A DNA stretch of 10,746 bases, taken from NCBI GenBank assembly GCA_947165615.1, contig CAMVBD010000020.1, positions 1-10,746 on the forward strand. Direction: 5' to 3'. The DNA comes from an uncultured Clostridia bacterium (GTDB lineage: Bacteria; Bacillota; Clostridia; Oscillospirales; Acutalibacteraceae). The position numbers and the translations under genes are program-made. Shown here piece after piece: positions 6,454 through 10,746 of the stretch (positions are counted from its first letter, which is position 1; every line of letters starts with the position of its first letter). The notes under the pieces were generated by a model. The model was given only the letters and a program-made list of their open reading frames with translations. It was not told the DNA's origin and did no database searches.

Positions 6454-7057
6454 AGCGCAATCAGCATTGGGCGATGCTTTCGATTATGCTGTAAACACTT
6501 GTCATATACCGGGAGACACGTTTGTCAAGCTGTTTTCTGTCAGTTCCATAGGAAAACGGATGGAGGAAGGCGACCCCTCCGTGCTTGCCGGAAAAAGCGG
6601 AATCGAAATTGCCGGTGAAGTATTGATTGAAACTACCGGTGAAGCACCGGCGGAAGAACCACAGGAACGTTTCGGCTGTTCAGTAGAATACTGGATCGGA
6701 TGGGCTGTAGCATATTATCAGTGGTTTTCATCCAGAAAATACAGTGATATTTTCAAAGCGCTGTCTTTTGAAGATCTTCAAAACATGTATTATCCCCTCC
6801 ATGAAGCAGATATTACAAAATTTGTTGATGTTGCAGAAGAAAGAATAAGAGAGATCTTTGCAGACACTAATCTGAAACGTATCCGCACCGCTTATGGCTG
6901 CACGCAGGCTGAACTTGCCGATTTGTCCGGCGTAAGTCTTCGTTCCATACAGATGTATGAACAGCGCCGCAAGGATATTAACAAGGCAAGCACTGAATCT
7001 GTTTATCGTATTGCAAAAGTACTGGGCTGTTCAATCGAGGATTTGTTAGAGAAGTAA
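6416..7057 (+). CDS. HTH-domain partner of the DUF3990 protein (antitoxin candidate)
   Basis: A 213-residue protein. ATG 6416 has GAGGAGG at 6401-6407 and lies inside the end of the DUF3990 gene. The N-terminal 140 residues (YREIYLSKAQSALGDAFDYAV..., SVEYWIGWAVAYYQWFSSRKYSDIF..., YYPLHEADITKFVD) form a mostly helical domain that I associate with partners of DUF3990 proteins. Residues about 155-213 form an XRE-type helix-turn-helix (LKRIRTAYGCTQAELADLSGVSLRSIQMYEQRRKD...LGCSIEDLLE). The likely roles are neutralising the toxin through the N-terminal domain and repressing the operon through the HTH, with the TATCAC-N4-GTGATA sites as candidate operators. Toxin-first order is less common but compatible with tight coupling. 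Confidence 0.8.
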   Translation: MMTHAYREIYLSKAQSALGDAFDYAVNTCHIPGDTFVKLFSVSSIGKRMEEGDPSVLAGKSGIEIAGEVLIETTGEAPAEEPQERFGCSVEYWIGWAVAYYQWFSSRKYSDIFKALSFEDLQNMYYPLHEADITKFVDVAEERIREIFADTNLKRIRTAYGCTQAELADLSGVSLRSIQMYEQRRKDINKASTESVYRIAKVLGCSIEDLLEK

Positions 7058-7093
7058 TTCGATTATTTGTGCGCATAAACAAAGAAAAAGGAA

Positions 7094-7127
7094 CTCGCCT
7101 GAAGCTATTGCTTTCAGACGAGTCTCT
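7094..7127 (+). terminator. Degraded GCCTGAAA-type hairpin closing cassette 2
   Basis: CTCGCCTGAAGC pairs with GCTTTCAGACGAG with one mismatch and one bulge around a short loop, followed by TCTCTT. It is homologous to the perfect hairpin at 5361-5389 but has weakened, which suggests reduced selection at this copy. Confidence 0.55.
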
Positions 7128-7133
7128 TATTGA

Positions 7134-7384
7134 TACTGAAAAAAGAAGATATGCTGTTTTGACTGATCATTACCCCAAAAAGCAATCTTCGCAAGTCAGG
7201 CACTGGCGAGAACTATCAGTTAGGCGACCACCTGTTTGAGGGCCGCTGCACCCCCACCAACGCCCAGGGCAAGCGTGAAGTCCACACCGTCTACGCACCA
7301 ACCCGAGAAGAAGTGGAACCGCTGCTGGAACAGATGATTGAAGAAGTGAGGGCACAAATAAAAAGAGAAAAATATAATAGATAA
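7134..7384 (+). pseudogene. Integrase C-terminal module fragment, copy 2
   Basis: An open frame from 7163 to the TAA at 7382-7384 encodes NLRKSGTG..YQLGDHLFEGRCTPTNAQ... and ends in KREKYNR. It has no ATG, GTG or TTG near its beginning and a TGA directly before it, so it is not expected to be translated alone. Over the same 49 codons used for copy 1, I count eleven silent and six replacement differences from the intact integrase. It is thus the more diverged copy, yet it has no internal stop or frameshift. It was most likely part of a once complete integrase of a related element. Confidence 0.72.
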
Positions 7385-7421
7385 TAAAGCAACGTTTTCT
7401 TTTTCGCATAATGGTTGAATG

Positions 7422-7450
7422 TTGACGAAATCGAGTTGGAGGTGTAGAAT
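7422..7450 (+). promoter_or_regulatory. Promoter of the Doc-like gene
   Basis: TTGACG at 7422-7427 and TAGAAT at 7445-7450 with a 17-base spacer, about 32 bases upstream of the chosen ATG. No clear operator palindrome is seen here, unlike the promoters of cassettes 1 and 2. Confidence 0.55.
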
Positions 7451-7481
7451 TATATCACAATGTAAAAATGAGGACAAAATA

Positions 7482-8354
7482 ATGAAATACCTTCCTGAAA
7501 ACTTGAAAAATGAATACGATTTTTTAGTAAGGAATAACCCGGATATTGAAGGATTGGATCATCCTTTAATCAATTTATCTGACACTTTTCAAGCGTACTA
7601 TATTTTAGTCCATTTCTTTACTGATACTTCAAGTACAGACGAATCAGAAAAAATGCTTGTAGGGATACGTAGTATAGACCTTCTTGCATCTGCTCTTTGT
7701 AGACAAGTTGTCTCATATGATGGAAAAAGAAAGTATTCAAATCCTCTAGATATTTGTGCCACGCTTTTTTTTGGTCTTGTTAAAAACCATTCATTTTGTG
7801 ATGGAAATAAAAGAACGGCATTATTAATACTATTATATCAATTACTGTTATTCGGTTACATTCCATGTGTATCATGGAAAGAATTTGAGAAGCTCGTTTT
7901 AAGTGTAGCTGCAAACAAATTAAAAGAAAATTATAGAAAGTATTATAAAAAGTTTGTAAAATTAGAAGACGCAGAAATACGGGTAATTGCATTTTGCCTA
8001 AAGCAGATGGTAAAGAAAAAAGATAACACGTATCATGTTTCTCCCAGCATGAAAGCGTTTTGCGTTGCACTTGAAAAAATGGGCGTTAAATATTCACAAG
8101 AAAATGGAAAAATAAAGTTCACTTATGTTGACAAGGGAGGTTGGAAAATTTTTAAACCAGAAGAGAGGAATTATTCAACGTCTTTTGGAGGATGGACTAG
8201 AACGGTTGGTTCTAAAAAAGCTAGAGATATCTTATCTGGACTAGGGTTATATAATCAGTTTTCTTCATATGAAGCGCTTTTGGAGGGAATTGAGCCCATG
8301 TATGACTTGGTAGATAAATTTAAGGAACCATTACGAAGACTTAAGGATAAATGA
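7482..8354 (+). CDS. Doc/Fic-family protein with a C-terminal extension
   Basis: A 290-residue protein starting at ATG 7482, with GAGGAC about nine bases upstream. An extension to TTG 7419 would run over the promoter and is rejected. The Fic core motif is HSFCDGNKRT at residues 103-112, closest to the Doc-type HxFxxxNKRT, followed by the hydrophobic helix ALLILLYQLLLFGY. Doc proteins phosphorylate EF-Tu, whereas other Fic proteins AMPylate targets. A K in place of the G of the classical HPFxxGNGR motif favours the Doc type. Residues about 175-290 form an extra domain of unknown function (MKAFCVALEKMGVKYS..., GGWTRTVGSKKARDIL). No Phd-like antitoxin gene is adjacent and I do not see an inhibitory (S/T)xxxE(G/N) motif. 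The gene is clearly AT-richer than its surroundings, pointing to transfer. Confidence 0.82.
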   Translation: MKYLPENLKNEYDFLVRNNPDIEGLDHPLINLSDTFQAYYILVHFFTDTSSTDESEKMLVGIRSIDLLASALCRQVVSYDGKRKYSNPLDICATLFFGLVKNHSFCDGNKRTALLILLYQLLLFGYIPCVSWKEFEKLVLSVAANKLKENYRKYYKKFVKLEDAEIRVIAFCLKQMVKKKDNTYHVSPSMKAFCVALEKMGVKYSQENGKIKFTYVDKGGWKIFKPEERNYSTSFGGWTRTVGSKKARDILSGLGLYNQFSSYEALLEGIEPMYDLVDKFKEPLRRLKDK

Positions 8355-8401
8355 TTCTTGTCCCTCTGTTAATGTTCATTGTAGTATTATTGCTATGAAA
8401 A

Positions 8402-8435
8402 CCCGCCTGAAATCGTCGATTTCAGGCGGGCTTTT
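8402..8435. terminator. Bidirectional terminator between the Doc-like gene and tRNA-Pro
   Basis: A perfect 13-bp stem CCCGCCTGAAATC / GATTTCAGGCGGG with loop GTC. It is followed by CTTTT on the plus strand and by TTTTC on the minus strand. It serves the convergent Doc-like gene and tRNA-Pro. Its GCCTGAAA/TTTCAGGC core is the same as in the hairpins that close cassettes 1 and 2. Confidence 0.8.
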
Positions 8436-8510
8436 GGTCGGAGTGAAGGGATTTGAACCCCCGACATCTTGCTCCCAAAGCAAGCGCGCTACCAACTGCG
8501 CTACACCCCG
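8435..8510 (-). tRNA. tRNA-Pro (anticodon UGG), CCA encoded
   Basis: A full cloverleaf of 76 bases including the encoded CCA. The acceptor stem is CGGGGTG/CACTCCG with one G-U pair, the D stem GCGC/GCGC, and the anticodon stem CTTGC/GCAAG around loop TTTGGGA (anticodon TGG). The T loop is TTCAAAT. The 3' end faces the cassette array and the terminator hairpin lies just beyond it. No strong promoter is found directly upstream in the 150-bp gap. It could be transcribed from the tRNA-type promoter at 8713-8741, which lies behind the truncated tRNA copy. Confidence 0.95.
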
Positions 8511-8522
8511 ATGATTTTTTTA

Positions 8523-8553
8523 TGTGGTCGCCGTTGTGGTCAAACATGTGGTC
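8523..8553 (+). repeat. Three TGTGGTC direct repeats at 12-bp intervals
   Basis: TGTGGTC occurs at 8523-8529, 8535-8541 and 8547-8553, exactly 12 bp apart, just upstream of the tRNA on its 5' side. Short regularly spaced direct repeats beside a tRNA attachment site resemble arm-type binding sites for tyrosine integrases. That reading is inference. I saw no other copies in the window. Confidence 0.55.
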
Positions 8554-8567
8554 AACGGCGGTTTTTT
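8529..8567 (+). terminator. Inverted repeat with T-run in the tRNA gap
   Basis: CGCCGTTG (8529-8536) pairs with CAACGGCG (8553-8560) around a 16-base loop, and six T residues follow at 8562-8567. It would act as a plus-strand terminator. It overlaps the TGTGGTC repeats, so it may instead be part of a recombination site. On the minus strand no T-run follows the stem directly, so transcription toward the intact tRNA would not obviously be stopped. Confidence 0.4.
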
Positions 8568-8660
8568 GATGGGTTTATGATTTTTTGTGATGGACGGAAC
8601 TGCAGGCGTGTCAACGGTTCCCGGCGTTGGCGGTTTGGTGAGAGGCGGGAAAGCGTACAC

Positions 8661-8700
8661 GCTCCCAAAGCAGGCGCGCTACCAACTGCGCTACACCCCG
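8661..8700 (-). pseudogene. Truncated tRNA-Pro, 5' half only
   Basis: Forty bases match the 5' half of the intact tRNA-Pro (acceptor strand, D arm, anticodon stem and loop) with one difference, 8673 G against 8483 A. The match ends just after the anticodon loop, and the following minus-strand bases are not tRNA. The difference changes the 5' anticodon stem from CTTGC to CCTGC, which would mispair with the GCAAG of the intact gene. The two copies are therefore different alleles. This looks like a chromosomal tRNA split by integration within the anticodon-loop region. Confidence 0.8.
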
Positions 8701-8712
8701 GCGGCAGTTTGC

Positions 8713-8741
8713 ATCATATCACATTTTGAAAGCGGTGTCAA
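8713..8741 (-). promoter_or_regulatory. Strong tRNA-type promoter reading into the truncated tRNA-Pro
   Basis: On the minus strand TTGACA (8736-8741), a 17-base spacer, then TATGAT (8713-8718), 12 bases before the tRNA 5' end. This near-consensus promoter probably belonged to the original tRNA-Pro. Its transcript would run through the truncated copy and could continue to the intact tRNA about 150 bases further on. Confidence 0.75.
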
Positions 8742-8800
8742 GCCGTAAAAACCGAGGAAACCGGCGGGCGGCGTCAAGTCGTAAAAGCCGACAGAAACCG
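8737..8800. repeat. Imperfect tandem repeat with 36-bp period
   Basis: 8737-8763 (GTCAAGCCGTAAAAACCGAG...) and 8773-8800 (GTCAAGTCGTAAAAGCCGAC...) are imperfect copies. The first carries part of the tRNA promoter -35 box and the second overlaps the stop of the neighbouring minus-strand gene. Confidence 0.55.
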
Positions 8801-9115
8801 TCTTGCGGCGTCGGCGTCAGCCGGGTCGGGGATCTCGGCGGTAAAGCCGAGCAGGTCGTCCCACCGAAAGACGAGGGCCAGCGGGTCCTCGGCAAAACGC
8901 ACCCCGGACGCGTCGGCTTTTCGGATCGTCCAGCCCGTGCGGTCGCTTACGCGCAGCAAAAATTCCACAGGGCCGCTGTCGGCGTCGTCCGCCCAGGCGT
9001 CAAAAAGCGCCTGTTCCCACCCGGCGTCCCCCGCGTCGCGGATCGAAAACAGCGTTTTATCTGCGTGAAACGGCGCGTCGTCAAGGCGGTACTGAAAATC
9101 CGGGCGTCTGTCCAT
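8774..9115 (-). CDS. Conserved-looking hypothetical protein downstream of the RluA-type gene
   Basis: A 113-residue ORF in GC-rich core-like DNA. I favour ATG at 9113-9115 because GGAG lies eight bases before it. GTG at 9122-9124, overlapping the TGA of the upstream gene, would add three residues. The protein is acidic and soluble with no membrane segment. A pattern of W, F and D residues (MDRRPDFQYRLDDAPF, WEQALFDAW, LALVFRWDDLLGF) is visible, but I do not recognise the family. It is co-transcribed behind the pseudouridine synthase gene, with the stop and start regions of the two genes overlapping or nearly so. No terminator is seen before the tRNA promoter. Confidence 0.65.
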   Translation of the reverse strand: MDRRPDFQYRLDDAPFHADKTLFSIRDAGDAGWEQALFDAWADDADSGPVEFLLRVSDRTGWTIRKADASGVRFAEDPLALVFRWDDLLGFTAEIPDPADADAARRFLSAFTT

Positions 9116-9120
9116 GGCCG

Positions 9121-9771
9121 TCACTCCAGCAGATCCAAAAAGTCCGGGTCTGCTTCAAACGTCATGCGGTTGCCGGTGACGGGGTGGGGGAAGGAGAGGT
9201 AAGCCGAAAACAGGGCCAAAAACGGGCAGCGGTCTTTGGCGCCGTACTTGCCGTCGCCGAGCAGCGGCCAGCCGCGGGAAGAAAACTGTACGCGGATCTG
9301 GTGGGTGCGCCCGGTTTTGAGCGTGACGAAGACGAGGGAGGCGTCCCCGTAGGGGGTCTCGCCGTATTTCAGCCGCTCGTAGGTCAGGTACGCCTCCTTG
9401 ACGCCGCGGCGTCCGGTGGATACGACGTAGCTTTTGTTGCGCGACGCGTCCTTAAAAAGCAGATCGAAGCACTCGCCGGTCTCCTCCGTTTTGCCGTGGA
9501 CCAGGGCGAGGTACTTTTTTTCAAACTGCCCGTTTGTCACGGCGCGGGACAGGGCGGCGGCCGCCTCCCGCGTTTTGGCGTAGACCATCAGCCCCGCGGC
9601 GGCGGTGTCAAGCCGGTGGACGGGGTAGTAGGCTGCGCCCCCGTCCTCCTGCGTCAGCAGCTCCGGCATGCCGGTCCGGGGGTTCTTTTGCTCCAACGTC
9701 GCGTTTTCGCTTTGAACGCCCGCGGGTTTGGCACAGACGACGACAGACGCGTCGGAATAAAATATGCGCAT
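9121..9771 (-). CDS. RluA-family pseudouridine synthase
   Basis: A 216-residue enzyme that would isomerise specific uridines of rRNA or tRNA to pseudouridine. The N-terminus IFYSDASVVVCAKPAGV is the usual opening strand, and the catalytic motif is VHRLDTAAAGLMVYAK with the Asp of HRLD at about residue 54. The conserved KKYLALVHG, GRTHQIRVQFSSRGWPLLGDGKYG and FPHPVTG segments follow. There is no N-terminal S4 domain, so this is the short form. ATG 9769-9771 has GGGGAGG upstream and a promoter at 9807-9835. It leads an operon with the hypothetical gene at 8774. It looks like a core gene and marks ordinary chromosome flanking the island. The exact target (RluA-, RluC- or RluD-like) cannot be fixed. 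Confidence 0.92.
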   Translation of the reverse strand: MRIFYSDASVVVCAKPAGVQSENATLEQKNPRTGMPELLTQEDGGAAYYPVHRLDTAAAGLMVYAKTREAAAALSRAVTNGQFEKKYLALVHGKTEETGECFDLLFKDASRNKSYVVSTGRRGVKEAYLTYERLKYGETPYGDASLVFVTLKTGRTHQIRVQFSSRGWPLLGDGKYGAKDRCPFLALFSAYLSFPHPVTGNRMTFEADPDFLDLLE

Positions 9772-9806
9772 GAGACGGCCTCCCCGGTTTTGTGGATTCT
9801 GTTCAT

Positions 9807-9835
9807 ATTGTAATACAAATTTTGTTTAAAATCAA
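9807..9835 (-). promoter_or_regulatory. Promoter of the RluA-type operon
   Basis: On the minus strand TTGATT (9830-9835), 17 bases, then TACAAT (9807-9812), about 35 bases before the ATG at 9771. It is divergent from the peptide-operon promoter at 9907-9935. Confidence 0.6.
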
Positions 9836-9906
9836 CCGCGAAGCCCGGTAAAATGTGATAGGAATATTGCAGTTGTGTTAATCTTTTGTTCATAACTGAA
9901 ATATGC

Positions 9907-9935
9907 TTGCAAAATCCGAAAGAATTTGGTATGAT
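9907..9935 (+). promoter_or_regulatory. Promoter of the small-peptide operon
   Basis: TTGCAA (9907-9912), 17-base spacer, TATGAT (9930-9935). It lies about 60 bases ahead of the first peptide ATG at 9995, leaving a short leader. No operator is evident. Confidence 0.6.
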
Positions 9936-9994
9936 TACTATGCGCCGAAGTGTATCTTTGGCTCCGATCCAAAACAGGAAAAGGAGATTTGATT

Positions 9995-10174
9995 ATGCGT
10001 TACGAACCCATTGACGATCCCGGCATCGCCGCGGGCGCCGAAAAACCCAAGACCGAAAATCACGAAGGCGAGGAAATCGCGGGCAGAATTACGTCTTTTG
10101 CGCTGGACTTTACCGGCATTATCGAGACGTTCAAACAGTTCTTTGAATGGCTTGCCGGCCTGTTCAAAAAATGA
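9995..10174 (+). CDS. Amphipathic heptad-repeat peptide 1
   Basis: A 59-residue protein. ATG 9995 is chosen over the in-frame upstream start at 9950 because AAGGAG lies just ahead of it at 9981-9986. The N-terminal half is charged and probably flexible (residues 1-30, rich in E, K and P). Residues 32-57 form a helix with hydrophobic residues at perfect 3-4 spacing: I32, F35, F39, I42, F46, F49, L53, L56. It ends in GLFKK. There is no signal peptide or double-glycine leader. The three neighbouring peptides share this helix pattern, so they probably work together. Possible roles are a coiled-coil assembly or membrane-active peptide. No family is recognised. Confidence 0.75.
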   Translation: MRYEPIDDPGIAAGAEKPKTENHEGEEIAGRITSFALDFTGIIETFKQFFEWLAGLFKK

Positions 10175-10226
10175 TTAAAACAGAACCACGTTCTTTTTAA
10201 TAATCTACTTTACGGAGGTGAAATCC

Positions 10227-10331
10227 ATGTCCATCACTGAGACCATCGAGAAGTTCGGTCTTTTCCTCAAGGAAATCGCGACCTACATCAAGGAGATCTT
10301 TGACGCGATCAAAAAGGCTCTTGACAAATAA
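10227..10331 (+). CDS. Amphipathic heptad-repeat peptide 2
   Basis: A 34-residue ORF with a strong ribosome site GGAGGTG at 10214-10220. Almost the whole peptide is one predicted amphipathic helix. Hydrophobic residues occur at I3, I7, F10, L14, I17, I21, I24, I28 and A31, an unbroken 3-4 heptad. Charges balance (six K, six D/E) and sit on the opposite face. Its size and amphipathicity recall phenol-soluble-modulin-like peptides or leaderless bacteriocins, but net charge is near zero and no sequence match is claimed. It shares FLKEI with peptide 3. The strong ribosome site argues that the ORF is real. Confidence 0.72.
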   Translation: MSITETIEKFGLFLKEIATYIKEIFDAIKKALDK

Positions 10332-10376
10332 GGAGAGCTGATTTTATTTATTTTATTTAAGGAGGTGAAACAATCA

Positions 10377-10532
10377 ATGCCTGAAAACAACAATACCAAC
10401 GACGTCGTGATCGATAGCGAGTATTCTTACATCCAGAGCTTTATCATCTTCCTGAAGGAGATCGTTGAGATCATCACTGGTCTGTTCGAGAAGCTCGGCA
10501 GCCTCGGCAAAAAGGACGCTCAGGGTGAATAA
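10377..10532 (+). CDS. Amphipathic heptad-repeat peptide 3
   Basis: A 51-residue ORF preceded by AAGGAGGTG at about 10359-10367. A polar, acidic N-terminus (residues 1-17, PENNNTND...) is followed by a helix with hydrophobic residues at I19, F22, L26, I29, I33, L36, L40 and L43, again a perfect 3-4 pattern, and a polar tail GKKDAQGE. The segment FIIFLKEIVEIITGLFEKL parallels peptide 2 (FGLFLKEIATYIKEIFDAI). It is the last gene before a strong terminator. No export signal is visible. It is probably a paralogue of the two peptides before it. Function is unknown. Confidence 0.75.
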   Translation: MPENNNTNDVVIDSEYSYIQSFIIFLKEIVEIITGLFEKLGSLGKKDAQGE

Positions 10533-10570
10533 GAACCTATTGCTATTTAACACAGATCTGTATTAAAAAA

Positions 10571-10597
10571 GACGCTCCATCCGGAGCGTCTTTTTTT
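10571..10597 (+). terminator. Rho-independent terminator of the peptide operon
   Basis: An 8-bp stem GACGCTCC/GGAGCGTC with loop ATCC followed by seven T residues. It is preceded by an A-run that would make it bidirectional. Confidence 0.88.
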
Positions 10598-10746
10598 GCG
10601 GCACGGGTAGCACGGCGCACCTGCGCCGTCTCTTGTACCGCGGTGTGGGAGGGGTCGTCCCGGATGATGCTGAAAAAACCGGATATGTGCCTCGGACGAT
10701 CCCGTCTCGCCTGCCGGCTCGGTCGGCGCTTCGGCTTCGCCGAGGT
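10598..10746. other. GC-rich intergenic end of window
   Basis: No supported ORF. A tight palindrome ACGGCGCA-CC-TGCGCCGT lies at 10612-10629 and further GC-rich self-complementary words occur near the end. Nothing else is recognisable. Confidence 0.35.

Larger units (their letters stand above)
7072..7386 (+). repeat. Hairpin-integrase-tail repeat, copy 2
   Basis: Second copy of the roughly 315-bp block seen at 5339-5660, starting 14 bases after the HTH gene stop. It contains a degraded hairpin and then the integrase C-terminal coding fragment. Alignment to copy 1 is continuous from the first base through the fragment. The match to the intact integrase begins only after the hairpin. Confidence 0.8.

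Noticed and set aside
7419..7481. N-terminal extension of the Doc-like protein from TTG 7419
   Set aside because: It overlaps the TTGACG-N17-TAGAAT promoter and lacks conserved-looking sequence. ATG 7482 has a ribosome site.
5339..8435. CRISPR-like array interpretation of the repeats
   Set aside because: The repeats are about 315 bp, contain coding remnants and are separated by whole genes. There are no short regular repeats or spacers and no cas genes.
8469..9202. Plus-strand ORFs across the tRNA region and the hypothetical gene
   Set aside because: They translate through a tRNA and its repeat, or antisense to a minus-strand gene, and have no ribosome site or recognisable domain.
9184..9813. 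Plus-strand ORF of 209 residues
   Set aside because: Antisense to the RluA-type gene, which has a clear family signature, promoter and ribosome site.
10598..10746. GC-rich palindromes at the right end as a mobile element end
   Set aside because: No transposase, target duplication or paired terminal repeat is visible within the window.

Overview
The window looks like a chromosomal island boundary from a Gram-positive anaerobe of the Clostridia, possibly an Oscillospirales/Ruminococcaceae-like gut bacterium. This is inferred from strong GGAGG ribosome sites, the clostridial style of the integrases, the XRE-ImmA/PIN, DUF3990/HTH and Doc-like modules, and the mix of GC-rich core genes with AT-rich cargo. 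The species cannot be read from the sequence.

Positions 1-3560 are mobile-element machinery. There is a frameshifted ribbon-helix-helix gene (about 201-602), a small unknown ORF (681-980), and two tandem tyrosine recombinases (977-2116 and 2118-3560). These last three ORFs are tightly coupled (4-bp overlap, then a 1-bp gap). The second recombinase carries an extra C-terminal module that resembles its own N-terminal arm-DNA-binding domain.

Positions 3561-8435 form a repetitive array. The unit is [integrase C-terminal module] - [toxin-antitoxin-like cassette] - [GCCTGAAA..TTTCAGGC hairpin], and it occurs three times. Cassette 1 is an XRE-ImmA protease regulator with a PIN RNase. Cassette 2 is a DUF3990 ADP-ribosyltransferase-like protein with an HTH partner. 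Cassette 3 is a Doc/Fic-family protein. The first C-terminal module is the end of the intact second integrase. The other two are start-less fragments (5402-5657 and 7134-7384), fused to a hairpin at the same point. The last hairpin is also the terminator of tRNA-Pro(UGG), at 8435-8510 on the minus strand. The array thus lies between the recombinase genes and a tRNA that may be the integration site. It looks like stacked or exchangeable toxin-antitoxin cassettes and is the main candidate for an undescribed system.

About 150 bp beyond the intact tRNA lies a second, truncated copy of the tRNA-Pro 5' half (8661-8700), which still has a near-perfect promoter. It looks like the remnant of a split chromosomal tRNA, while the intact tRNA appears to have arrived with the element. 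Three TGTGGTC repeats at exact 12-bp steps lie between them.

From about 8701 rightward the DNA looks like ordinary chromosome: a small conserved-looking hypothetical gene and an RluA-family pseudouridine synthase (minus strand). Divergently, on the plus strand, a promoter is followed by three short genes (59, 34 and 51 aa). Each encodes a perfect 3-4 heptad amphipathic helix, and the operon ends in a strong terminator. The last 150 bp hold no gene I can support.
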